From positions 1-64,000 of the forward strand of contig UQCC01000006.1 of assembly GCA_900539325.1 (NCBI GenBank): a DNA stretch of 64,000 nucleotides, read 5' to 3'. This DNA is from an uncultured Eubacterium sp. (GTDB lineage Bacteria > Bacillota > Clostridia > Oscillospirales > Acutalibacteraceae). The notes beneath the pieces were generated by a model. It was not told the DNA's origin, ran no database searches, and saw nothing but the letters and a program-made list of their open reading frames with translations. Numbering within the stretch: position 1 is the stretch's first letter; every line of letters begins with the position of its first letter. The position numbers were made by a program, and so were the translations under genes. This document shows positions 42,267 through 50,957 of the stretch, one piece after another.

Positions 42267-43394
42267 ATGTGGAAATTAGTTCCGATATTTTTAATATGTA
42301 TAGCTGTTGCTTTCTTTTCTGACAGATTTTCAAGAAAAAATGAAAGATTAACAGGTTATATTTACAAAGAAAAGTTTATATGGATTTTGCTTATTGTTGT
42401 GACAGCCGTTTTTGCAGGCTTGCGAACAAGGTATAATGATACCGGTACATATTTAGAATCTTATGAGTATTTAGTAAATTCAAAATTTGATTTTTCAGAT
42501 GTTGAATGGACGTTTGGCGGAAATTTTGGATTTGTCATTGTTAATATCCTGTTGAAATCATTAGGCTTTACTAATAATGGCTTCTTAATGGTTTTCGCTA
42601 TTGTTACATATAGCATTTATATTTGGTTTATACATAAGTATTCAACAGATTTTTTAATGTCGATATTCTTATTTATGTGTCTTGTTTTCACATTTCCGCT
42701 TGCAGCGATAAAACAGTGTGTTGCGGTTGCGTTTTGTTTGCTTGCAGTTGACAAGGCAATAAATAAAAAGTGGTTTTGGTTTGTTTTTTGGATATTAATA
42801 GCCGAAACTTTCCATGCGTACTCAATTATATATTTAATTGTTCCACTGATGTTTTTTCTCCCATGGCAGGACAAAAGAACGGTTATGTGGATTGTTATAT
42901 TTTTCTTTGCCGGAATTTTGCTTCGTCCGATGTTGGGTACACTTTTGGAGGCTACCGAGTCGCTTGGTAAAGATTATTCGGTCGAAGAATTTAGCGGTGA
43001 GGGAGTTAATCCTTTTAGACTTTTAGTTACATTAGTTCCGTTAGTTATATCGTTTGTACTGCGAAAACAAATAAATGATCCGTATTATGAATATGACAGA
43101 CAAGATAATATTTGTTTGAATTTGTCGTTTCTTAATGGTGAAATAATGTTTATCGCCTTATTTGGCACGGCAAACTATTTTGCTCGTCTTGCAAACTATT
43201 TTTACATTTTTCCTGTTATCGCTTTGCCAAGATTGTTCAATATGGTTAAGCCAAAATGGAGAATTCCGATGAAGGTTGCGGCAATAGGATGCTATTTGTT
43301 CTTTATGTGGTATAGTAATACTCATTCGGGCTTTAATCCTTTTGATAAGGATTTTGACAGAATAGCATTAAATGAGTTTAAATGGATTAGTTGA
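42267..43394 (+). CDS. EpsG-type polysaccharide polymerase
   Basis: The 375-residue protein is very hydrophobic, with about ten membrane segments. It matches the EpsG group by its early segment AVFAGLRTRYNDTGTYLESYEYL and by its size. EpsG proteins are thought to polymerise exopolysaccharide repeat units, the Wzy role, at the outer membrane face after flipping. The flippase of the same locus lies downstream at 47843. The gene fits the transferase run without gaps. Confidence 0.8.
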   Translation: MWKLVPIFLICIAVAFFSDRFSRKNERLTGYIYKEKFIWILLIVVTAVFAGLRTRYNDTGTYLESYEYLVNSKFDFSDVEWTFGGNFGFVIVNILLKSLGFTNNGFLMVFAIVTYSIYIWFIHKYSTDFLMSIFLFMCLVFTFPLAAIKQCVAVAFCLLAVDKAINKKWFWFVFWILIAETFHAYSIIYLIVPLMFFLPWQDKRTVMWIVIFFFAGILLRPMLGTLLEATESLGKDYSVEEFSGEGVNPFRLLVTLVPLVISFVLRKQINDPYYEYDRQDNICLNLSFLNGEIMFIALFGTANYFARLANYFYIFPVIALPRLFNMVKPKWRIPMKVAAIGCYLFFMWYSNTHSGFNPFDKDFDRIALNEFKWIS

Positions 43395-43424
43395 TTAAAA
43401 AGTTTTTTAAAAGTGGAGAATGTT

Positions 43425-44534
43425 ATGAACATGAACTTTGTTTTTAAAATAAATAAGATTTTATCAAAATATACTTATCGTGTTTTATATCCGATATTGT
43501 ATAAAGTGTTTAAAAACAAGAAAATTAATTTGCCAACTTTAAATGATTCTCAAGAATTTTTAACTAATGTTAGAATTCATAAACTCTCAAATTTAAATGT
43601 CGTTAATTCTATTGAATCTTCTAATTATAACCTAACTATTATTGTACCCGTTTATAATGTTGAGAAATATATTGGTGAATGTATTGAATCTTTATTAAAT
43701 CAGAAAACAAAATATAAATATAAAATTAAAATAATAAACGACGGTTCGACAGATTCTTCAAAACAAATAATTCAAAGTTTTATGAATGACCCTAAAATAC
43801 AGTTTTTAGAAAAACAAAACGGAGGATTGTCTTCAGCAAGAAATTTTGGAATTAAAAATATAGAAAGTGATTATGTTTTATTTGTTGATTCGGATGATGT
43901 TATTAAAGATAATACGGTTGAGCTATTGTTAGATAAAGCATATTCTGAAGAATTAAGTATAGTTGAAGGTAATTATTACTATTTCGAAGGAAATAAGATA
44001 ATTTCAAAAATGCAAAGAGCAGGAGAAAAACTATATGGCTTTGCTTGTAATAAGGTTGTAAAAAGTTCATTATTAAGGAATTTTCAATTTGAAGAAGGAT
44101 ATGTATTTGAGGATACTTGTATGGAATTCTTCGTGCATGAATTGGCAGGGGGAAAAGTTGGGGTAGTTGATGAATATACATATGGTTACAGACGTAATCG
44201 AAAAGGTCTTTCGTTTTCAGCTTCCAATAATTACGCTTCTTTAGATTCAATTTTAATAGTTCCCCAAATATTAGATAGAATGAATTATTTGAATGTTCCG
44301 ATTGACGAACGAGTTTTGGAAACAATGCTATTTCAAGTTGTGAATAGTTATAATAGATATTATTATATGAACAAGAATATTCAAAAGAAAATATTTGTAT
44401 ATATTTGCAATATTTTTGATGAGTATTTTTCAGAATGCAAATATATGTCTTCTAAATATATTAATTTGTATAATTCTATAATAGAAAAGAGTTTTAATCT
44501 TTATTATTTAGCTGTAAAGTCAGGCAAATATTAA
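43425..44534 (+). CDS. GT2-family glycosyltransferase
   Basis: The 369-residue protein has an N-terminal extension of about 65 residues and then a GT-A domain: LTIIVPVYNVEKYIGECIESLL, NDGSTDSSKQII, GGLSSARNFGIKN and VLFVDSDDVIKDNTVELL. It should add one sugar of the repeat unit. ATG 43425 is preferred to the in-frame GTG at 43413, because that GTG lies inside the GTGGAGAA ribosome binding region. Very AT-rich codon use. It is paralogous to the gene at 45697. Confidence 0.87.
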   Translation: MNMNFVFKINKILSKYTYRVLYPILYKVFKNKKINLPTLNDSQEFLTNVRIHKLSNLNVVNSIESSNYNLTIIVPVYNVEKYIGECIESLLNQKTKYKYKIKIINDGSTDSSKQIIQSFMNDPKIQFLEKQNGGLSSARNFGIKNIESDYVLFVDSDDVIKDNTVELLLDKAYSEELSIVEGNYYYFEGNKIISKMQRAGEKLYGFACNKVVKSSLLRNFQFEEGYVFEDTCMEFFVHELAGGKVGVVDEYTYGYRRNRKGLSFSASNNYASLDSILIVPQILDRMNYLNVPIDERVLETMLFQVVNSYNRYYYMNKNIQKKIFVYICNIFDEYFSECKYMSSKYINLYNSIIEKSFNLYYLAVKSGKY

Positions 44535-44572
44535 ATTTAAGGGTTTAGATATTTTATTTTGTTGGGAGAAAT

Positions 44573-45679
44573 ATGAAGAAAGTATTATTCTTAATACATG
44601 ATTTAGGTTGTGGTGGAGCGGAAAAAGTTTTAACAAACTTAGCTAATAACCTTGATAAAACTAAATATGAAGTTACTATTCAAACGCTTTTCGATGTTGG
44701 TATAAATAAAAAATACATTTCAAAAAAAGTAAACTACATAGGCGGTTGGAAGAAGATGTTTCCGGGAAATGTTACACTTATGAAGCTTTTTTCTCCTAAA
44801 TTTTTGTGTAAGTTGATTATAAAGGAAGATTACGATATTGTTGTTTCTTTTCTTGAAGGACCGTGTTCGAGAATTGTGTCGTCATACAATGGTAAAAAAG
44901 TTGCATGGATTCATATTGAACATGCAAGTGAAAAGACGATTTCTAGCTCTTTTAGAAGTTTTAAAGAAATGAACAATTGTTATAATTCTTTTAATAAGAT
45001 TATTTGTGTAGCAGAAACAGTTAAATCTAATTTTTTAAGACTGTCAGATGTTAAATGCCCTTGTGAAGTTTTATATAATGTAAATCAAACAGATTATATT
45101 ATAGAAAAATCATTAGAAAAACAAGATTCTGTTTTACATAATGATGATTGTGTAAATATTGTGTCTGTTGGTCGTTTAATAATTAACCATAAGGGTTATG
45201 AACGACTGATAGCAATTCATAAAAGATTGCTTGAACAAGGCGTTAATAACAAATTGTATATTCTTGGTGAGGGTCCTGACCACAAAAAACTTCAGGCTTT
45301 AATAGATGTTTTGGGTGTTAAAGAAACATGTGTATTATTAGGATTTGATGATAATCCGTATAAGTTTGTTGCTAATGCAGATTTATTTGTTTGTTCTTCA
45401 TATAAAGAAGGTTTTAGCACTGCTGTTACAGAAGCTCTGGTTTTAGGCATTCCGGTTGTTTCCACGGAAGTTAGTGGGGCAAAGGAATTGTTGGGATACA
45501 ACAATGAATATGGAATTGTAACAGACAATAATGAGAATGCTCTTTACGAAGGAATGTACAAAATGCTTACGAAAGATGGTTTGCTAATTCACTATAAAAA
45601 ACAAGCTGAAATTAGAGGCAAAAAGTTTAGTGCTGATAAAACCACAAAAGCTGTTGAAAAAATGTTGGAAAGTTTATAA
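44573..45679 (+). CDS. GT4-family glycosyltransferase
   Basis: The 368-residue protein begins LFLIHDLGCGGAEKVLTNLANNL, a typical GT4 nucleotide-sugar transferase start. The donor domain has IVSVGRLIINHKGYERL, LYILGEGPDHKKL and CSSYKEGFSTAVTEALVLGIPVVST. It is a cytoplasmic or membrane-associated transferase for the surface polysaccharide. A GGGAG site precedes the ATG. The donor and linkage cannot be predicted. Confidence 0.88.
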   Translation: MKKVLFLIHDLGCGGAEKVLTNLANNLDKTKYEVTIQTLFDVGINKKYISKKVNYIGGWKKMFPGNVTLMKLFSPKFLCKLIIKEDYDIVVSFLEGPCSRIVSSYNGKKVAWIHIEHASEKTISSSFRSFKEMNNCYNSFNKIICVAETVKSNFLRLSDVKCPCEVLYNVNQTDYIIEKSLEKQDSVLHNDDCVNIVSVGRLIINHKGYERLIAIHKRLLEQGVNNKLYILGEGPDHKKLQALIDVLGVKETCVLLGFDDNPYKFVANADLFVCSSYKEGFSTAVTEALVLGIPVVSTEVSGAKELLGYNNEYGIVTDNNENALYEGMYKMLTKDGLLIHYKKQAEIRGKKFSADKTTKAVEKMLESL

Positions 45680-45696
45680 TAATGGTGGTTTGAATT

Positions 45697-46713
45697 ATGG
45701 CAGAATTGATTTCTATTATTGTTCCAGTATATAATGTTGAGCAATATGTGGATAGATGTATTAAAAGTGTAGTTGCTCAAACATATTCAAATTTACAGAT
45801 AATACTGGTTGATGATGGCGCAACTGATAAAAGTGGTGAAATTTGTGATTTATGGGAAAAAAAAGACCCAAGAATTGAAGTAATACATAAATTAAATGGG
45901 GGATTAACAAGTTCAAGAAAAGCAGGATTTGATATAGCTAAAGGAGAGTATATTTCTTTTGTTGATAGCGATGATTTTTTAGAAAAAACATATGTTGAAG
46001 AGTTATATAATAATTTAGTTCAGAATAATAGCGATATGTCTATTTGTGGATATTTTTTAGATGATATAAATAGTAAAGTTGTTAATATTAAAGTGAGTAA
46101 ATTGGTATATAAAAAAGAAAGCTTTGTGGAAGAATTGATTTTGCCAGAAGTTTGTGCTTTAAAAAGAGATGAAACGACACTGCCAAGTTTTATTTGGATG
46201 AGAATGTATAAAAAGAATATTATTGATGATAAGTGCTTTGTTTCTGAAAGAGAATTTTGTACCGAGGATTTGTTTTTTAATTTGGAATCGTATAAAAAAT
46301 GTAAAAAAGTATCAATTATATTTAAACCTTTATATCATTATTGTGTGAATCCCAATTCACTAACTCATATTTATAGAAAAGATAAATGTCAAATGGAAAT
46401 CCAACGATTAAATAGGATTATTGAAGAATTAAAAGATTATAATGTTGTTGATGAAAAAAGAATAAATTTGATTTTATTAAAAATAATCGGAGGATGTATT
46501 GATAATTCTTATAGATTATATGAATACAAAAAATTTATAAAAGATTTAAAGCCATTAATTAATAATGAACAGATAAGAAATGTGTCTTTTAAGTCGGCTT
46601 TTTTTGAACTCTCTGTTTGCGAAAAAGTGTATTGTTTATGTTATAAATTTAGAGCGTTATATTTTGCTTATTTATTTAAAAAAATTATTGAAGGTTTCAG
46701 AAACTATGGTTGA
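45697..46713 (+). CDS. GT2-family glycosyltransferase
   Basis: The 338-residue protein is a GT-A fold transferase: ISIIVPVYNVEQYVDRCIKSVV, VDDGATDKSGEICD, GGLTSSRKAGFDIAKGEYISFVDSDD split by short spans, and a C-terminal helical region. The pattern is common in capsular polysaccharide transferases of streptococci and clostridia. Its last eight bases overlap the next gene. Confidence 0.88.
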   Translation: MAELISIIVPVYNVEQYVDRCIKSVVAQTYSNLQIILVDDGATDKSGEICDLWEKKDPRIEVIHKLNGGLTSSRKAGFDIAKGEYISFVDSDDFLEKTYVEELYNNLVQNNSDMSICGYFLDDINSKVVNIKVSKLVYKKESFVEELILPEVCALKRDETTLPSFIWMRMYKKNIIDDKCFVSEREFCTEDLFFNLESYKKCKKVSIIFKPLYHYCVNPNSLTHIYRKDKCQMEIQRLNRIIEELKDYNVVDEKRINLILLKIIGGCIDNSYRLYEYKKFIKDLKPLINNEQIRNVSFKSAFFELSVCEKVYCLCYKFRALYFAYLFKKIIEGFRNYG

Positions 46714-47779
46714 GTTTTTAAAGTCGGTAGTAAATGATAATGTTACCAATATAAAGTGTATAATTTATGGGATATTAAATAATAAAGTTTTAAATTCAAA
46801 AATTACAAAAAATGACAAGAAGATTTTTGTGTATTTGAGCGGGTTTTATCAAAATCTTGGAGATATGGCAATTACATATTCACAAGAACAGTTTTTAAAA
46901 AAGAACTTTCCGAAATATAAGATTATTATGGTTCCAAGTGTAGATACCTATACAACAATTAGATGGGCAAAGAGTATTGTAAATAATGACGATATTATTA
47001 CGATTGTTGGTGGCGGAAGTATGGATAGCAATTATGCTTCGTTGGAAAACTGTCGCAGATTTGTTATTCGCTGTTTTAAGAAGAATAAGATTGTGTTATT
47101 CCCTCAAACAATGCATTTTAATAATGACTTATATGGTAGATATCGTTTAAAAAAAACAATTAAAACATATTCAAAACATAACAATCTTCATATTTTTGCT
47201 AGAGAATACAATTCATATGAAAATATGAAAAAAATGTTTAAAAATGCAAAGACCGTTGAAGTGATTCCGGATATGGTTCTATATTTGGATTATAAAGAAG
47301 CATTTAAACAAAACCGAAAAGGTTTACTATGCGTTTTTAGAAATGATATTGAAAAAAATTGTAATTTTAATACTGACGCAATCCTTAAAACTTTAAAAGA
47401 AAAATTTGATTTCATTGAATATACAGACACTATTGATGTGAAAAAAGAGGAATGTGAATATAAAGTATATGAAAAAACGATTTTGTCTTTTTTAAATAGA
47501 ATTGCTTCAAAAAAATTGGTTGTAACAGATAGGTTGCATTGCATGATCTTTTGTGCAATTACAGAAACACCTTGCATTGCATTTGATAATTCAAATAAAA
47601 AAATATCAGGGGTGTATAAGGCGTGGCTCAGTAACTTGCATTATATTTCGGTAGTTAGTAATTATCAAGATGACACTTTTAAGAAGTTAATTGATAGTAT
47701 TCAAAATTCAAATGAAAGACATTCAAATTTTGAATATTTATCAAAATTTGATTTGATAAAAAGTGTGCTAAAAGATTAA
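46706..47779 (+). CDS. polysaccharide pyruvyl transferase family protein
   Basis: The 357-residue protein resembles the CsaB-like pyruvyl transferases, which add a pyruvate ketal from PEP to a sugar of the polymer and so give it a negative charge. Segments include YLSGFYQNLGDMAITYSQEQFL, IVGGGSMDSNY, VLFPQTMHF and VVTDRLHCMIFCAI. ATG 46706 is chosen, overlapping the previous gene by eight bases; the longer frame from 46580 lies inside the GT2 gene. Confidence 0.85.
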   Translation: MVEFLKSVVNDNVTNIKCIIYGILNNKVLNSKITKNDKKIFVYLSGFYQNLGDMAITYSQEQFLKKNFPKYKIIMVPSVDTYTTIRWAKSIVNNDDIITIVGGGSMDSNYASLENCRRFVIRCFKKNKIVLFPQTMHFNNDLYGRYRLKKTIKTYSKHNNLHIFAREYNSYENMKKMFKNAKTVEVIPDMVLYLDYKEAFKQNRKGLLCVFRNDIEKNCNFNTDAILKTLKEKFDFIEYTDTIDVKKEECEYKVYEKTILSFLNRIASKKLVVTDRLHCMIFCAITETPCIAFDNSNKKISGVYKAWLSNLHYISVVSNYQDDTFKKLIDSIQNSNERHSNFEYLSKFDLIKSVLKD

Positions 47780-47842
47780 ATATTTAATGTATTTTATTCT
47801 GATAAATATGCTAATAAAGTTGCATATAAAGGTAATTGATTA

Positions 47843-49387
47843 ATGAATAATAAAAGTAGAACGACAAATTCAATAATTAATTCAATAATTGGTGTTGTTT
47901 CACAAGGAAGTTCTATAATATTGAATTTTGTTACGCGCCTTGTTTTTGTAAAATGTCTAAATGAAGAATATTTAGGGGTAAACGGACTTTTTTCAAATAT
48001 ATTAACCGTTCTTTCCTTGGCAGAACTGGGCGTAGGAACAGCTATAATATATAGTTTGTATAAACCGGTTGCAGATAAAGACGAATTGAAGATATCTGCA
48101 TTGTTAAATTATTATAGAAAAGCATATCAAATAATAGGGATAATTATAACTGTGTTAGGATTACTTTTAACACCGTTTTTAAATGTTATAATTAAAGATC
48201 AACCTGATATTCCAAATTTGGAATTTATATATGTTTTATTTTTGGTAAATACAGCTTCTTCATATTTTTTTGCATATAGAAGGGCAATATTTTCAGCTGA
48301 CCAAAGAGAAAGCGTTTTGTTAAAATGTCGTTTGGCATTTTCTATTATTAGGGCGATTCTTCAATGTGTAATACTTTTAACTACAAAGAATTTTATTTTG
48401 TTTTTAATAATACAAATTTTGTGTACAATAGGTGAGAATGCACTTGTTTATTATTATTCCGATAGATATTATCCATTTATTAAATTGAATAAGAAAATAA
48501 AACTTGATAAGCGAGATTTGTTGAAAATAAAAAACGATATTAAATCTTTGATGATTTATAAGGTTGGAAGCACAGTATTAGATGGAACAGATAACATTAT
48601 TTTATCAGCATTTGTCGGAGTGGTATGGGTTGGAAAACTTTCAAATTATACCCTAATATCAGGCGCTGTGAGTATGCTGGCAACTCAAATTATAACTTCA
48701 ATTGCAGGTAGTATTGGTAACTTTATAGCTACTGAAAAAAAGACACGATATGAAGAACTTTTATTAAAAATATTATATTTATCTTTTATTATTTATGGTT
48801 TTTTATTTGTATGTTTGAATTGTTTATCAACGCCCTTTGTTGAATTGGTGTTTGGTAATAATTATAAATTGGACACGAATATAGTGTTTGTATTATCGCT
48901 TAATTTCTATATTTTCGGAATGATGAACTCAATATGGACATTTAGAACGACAATGGGTTTGTTTAAATACGGAAAATATAGACCACTTGTTTCGGCTGTG
49001 ATAAATGTGGTTGTTTCAATTCTTCTTGCAAAAAAGATAGGAATGATAGGTGTATTAATAGGAACGACTATCACAAGAGTAATAACAAATGTTTGGTATG
49101 ACCCGTATATTGTATATAAATATGGATTGAAACTTAGTTCAAAAAAGTATTATTTTAGATGGATGGAATATTTGTTGTTGTCTATCATTTCGATATTTAT
49201 ATGTGAATTTTTATTTAAATATATAATGTTTACCGGAATTTTAAGTTTTGTTTTAAAGTGTTTTGTATGTGTATTTTCTTTTGTGATTTCTACATTTATT
49301 TTTACATCAAAGCAAAAAGAATTTAAGTCTTTAGAAAACATTTTTAAAAATAAAATTCAAGTGTTAAATGATCGTATACATAAATGA
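47843..49387 (+). CDS. polysaccharide flippase (Wzx/PST family)
   Basis: The 514-residue protein has about 14 membrane segments and the start typical of oligosaccharide flippases (SIINSIIGVVSQGSSIILNFVTRLVFVKCLNEEYLG). It should carry the lipid-linked repeat unit across the membrane for polymerisation by the EpsG-type protein. It follows the pyruvyl transferase after a 63-base gap. With the priming transferase and polymerase it completes a Wzx/Wzy-type pathway. Confidence 0.88.
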   Translation: MNNKSRTTNSIINSIIGVVSQGSSIILNFVTRLVFVKCLNEEYLGVNGLFSNILTVLSLAELGVGTAIIYSLYKPVADKDELKISALLNYYRKAYQIIGIIITVLGLLLTPFLNVIIKDQPDIPNLEFIYVLFLVNTASSYFFAYRRAIFSADQRESVLLKCRLAFSIIRAILQCVILLTTKNFILFLIIQILCTIGENALVYYYSDRYYPFIKLNKKIKLDKRDLLKIKNDIKSLMIYKVGSTVLDGTDNIILSAFVGVVWVGKLSNYTLISGAVSMLATQIITSIAGSIGNFIATEKKTRYEELLLKILYLSFIIYGFLFVCLNCLSTPFVELVFGNNYKLDTNIVFVLSLNFYIFGMMNSIWTFRTTMGLFKYGKYRPLVSAVINVVVSILLAKKIGMIGVLIGTTITRVITNVWYDPYIVYKYGLKLSSKKYYFRWMEYLLLSIISIFICEFLFKYIMFTGILSFVLKCFVCVFSFVISTFIFTSKQKEFKSLENIFKNKIQVLNDRIHK

Positions 49388-49533
49388 ATTAAAATTTCAA
49401 TTATTAGTTAAACTTTTCTTTATAGATGAATTTAACTATTTTAAGAATAGATAATTAAAAAAATAACAGTGTTATGTTATTAAGTAGGCTTAACGGTGCT
49501 ACTGATGATTTAGGATAAGTAAAAAGGATGAAT

Positions 49534-50622
49534 ATGAAAGAAAGAAATTCAAATATTGAGGCGTTGAGAGTTCTTGCGATGGTGTTTATCGTGATTTCTC
49601 ATTATTCAGTTCACGGTTCTATAAAAAGTATGGACTTGGAATTTGGATTCAATAAGTTTTTGATAGATTCAACGAATTATGGCTTGATTGGAGTTGCAAT
49701 ATTTGTAATGATAACGGGTTATTATCTAATTGAGTCTGAGTTTAAGTTCAAAAGGGTTGTGAATATTGTTTTGCAAACTCTGTTTTATACAATGGGTTTA
49801 TTTGTGATTTTTTGTATTTTTGATAATGATAATGTTTCTGTTATAAACTTATTTAAAAATATGTTTCCTGTTATCGGACAGAGGTATTGGTTTGTGACAA
49901 ATTATGTTATTCTGTGCTTTTTGTCACCATTTATTAATAAAATGTTGAATATCATAAACAGAAAACAATTTATTTTATTGCTTATAGTGATTACTTTTTA
50001 TTTTATAATCGCACCAAGTTTTTTTGATCTTGATTCAATAGAAATCACGGGTAAATTAGGCGCTATTGTTGTATTTTATATTTTTGGTGCATATTTGAGA
50101 AAATATCCTGATAACATATTTGCAAACAAAAGCTGGGCTTTGATTATTTCTGTGGCGACATTTATTTTGTTAGAATTATCGGCAATAGCTATTGATGTTG
50201 TCGGAGAACGATTTAGTGCATTTTATGGTAAAGCAAGCAAGTTTTATACTATTAATTCAATTTTGGTTTTGTTGCTTGCTTTGGGATTGCTTTCTTTCTG
50301 TATTAATAAAACACCAAAATATTCAAGGTTAGTCAACACTTTGGGTGGATGCACTTTTGGCGTGTATTTGATTCATGATAATAATTATATGAGAGAGTAT
50401 CTTTGGGGAAATATATTTGATAATTCAAAATATGCCGAGTCTAATTATTTGATTGTTCATTTCATTTTAAGTGTGGTTATTGTTTATGTTGCTTGCACAG
50501 TTATTGAATATATCAGAAAATATGTGCTTGAAAAGTATGTGTTCAAAAACATAATAAACAGAATTAACAGCTGCGCTGACTCAATATACAGCAGGCTCTT
50601 ATCAATTATTGAAAAATGTTAA
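49534..50622 (+). CDS. acyltransferase 3 family membrane protein
   Basis: The 362-residue protein has about ten membrane helices and the acyltransferase-3 start: RNSNIEALRVLAMVFIVISHYSVHG, with the conserved histidine in the first helix. It also has the FGVYLIHDNNYMREYLW segment near the end. The family O-acetylates polysaccharides at the membrane. ATG 49534 is chosen because AAAAGG lies about seven bases before it; ATG 49528 overlaps that site. It is the last gene of the locus and is followed by a terminator. Confidence 0.87.
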   Translation: MKERNSNIEALRVLAMVFIVISHYSVHGSIKSMDLEFGFNKFLIDSTNYGLIGVAIFVMITGYYLIESEFKFKRVVNIVLQTLFYTMGLFVIFCIFDNDNVSVINLFKNMFPVIGQRYWFVTNYVILCFLSPFINKMLNIINRKQFILLLIVITFYFIIAPSFFDLDSIEITGKLGAIVVFYIFGAYLRKYPDNIFANKSWALIISVATFILLELSAIAIDVVGERFSAFYGKASKFYTINSILVLLLALGLLSFCINKTPKYSRLVNTLGGCTFGVYLIHDNNYMREYLWGNIFDNSKYAESNYLIVHFILSVVIVYVACTVIEYIRKYVLEKYVFKNIINRINSCADSIYSRLLSIIEKC

Positions 50623-50624
50623 AA

Positions 50625-50662
50625 AACAACTGATTCCGTTTTGCGGGGTCAGTTTTTCTTTT
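50625..50662 (+). terminator. terminator at the end of the polysaccharide locus
   Basis: AACTGA (50628-50633) pairs with TCAGTT (50649-50654), with further weaker pairs inside, and a T-rich run follows. Between here and 50808 the DNA is AT-rich with no gene recognised. Confidence 0.7.
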
Positions 50663-50808
50663 TTTATAATATGAAAAATATTGAATATAAGAAAATTTAA
50701 AATAAAAAGCGATAATCTTTAATTTTACAATAATTTAATAAGCGAGTAAAGTAAATGCAGAAAATAGAGAATATTTATGGACAAGTGCTATTTATTTTGG
50801 CAAAAATA

Positions 50809-50837
50809 TTTACAAAACTAAAAATGTGTGGTATACT
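50809..50837 (+). promoter_or_regulatory. tracrRNA/cas promoter
   Basis: TTTACA (50809-50814), 17 bases, TATACT (50832-50837), preceded by TGG as an extended -10. The predicted start is near 50844, just before the anti-repeat. No separate promoter was seen for cas9. Confidence 0.8.
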
Positions 50838-50838
50838 T

Positions 50839-50870
50839 CAATTGTTCTTATAACATACCAAGAACAATTG
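50839..50870. repeat. perfect inverted repeat at the tracrRNA start
   Basis: CAATTGTTCTT (50839-50849) and AAGAACAATTG (50860-50870) are exact 11-base complements around a 10-base loop. A further seven pairs (50827-50833 with 50874-50880, one G-T) extend it beyond a small internal loop. The right arm is the core of the tracrRNA anti-repeat. Confidence 0.9.
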
Positions 50871-50937
50871 GGTTACTACAAAAAGGTAGAAAACCGAAAA
50901 GCTCTGACGGCTCCTTTTTGGAGCCGTTATCTTTTTC
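50844..50937 (+). ncRNA. tracrRNA
   Basis: This is the trans-activating RNA for Cas9. The anti-repeat (about 50848-50882) is the plus-strand form of the CRISPR repeat, with 30 of 36 bases identical, so it can pair with crRNA read from the minus strand. A small hairpin, GGTAGAAAACC (50885-50895), follows, then an 8-bp stem ACGGCTCC/GGAGCCGT (50907-50914/50920-50927) and a T-rich tail that acts as terminator. Order and spacing match Neisseria-type tracrRNAs. The tail ends about 20 bases before the cas9 start codon, so cas9 mRNA probably arises by read-through. Confidence 0.88.
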
Positions 50938-50957
50938 TATCAAAAAGGAGAAACATT

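Noticed and set aside
50826..50957. 44-codon N-terminal extension of cas9
   Set aside because: It translates the tracrRNA and its terminator, has no ribosome binding site, and Cas9 proteins begin at the MKYGIGLD segment, which follows AAAGGAG at 50944-50950.
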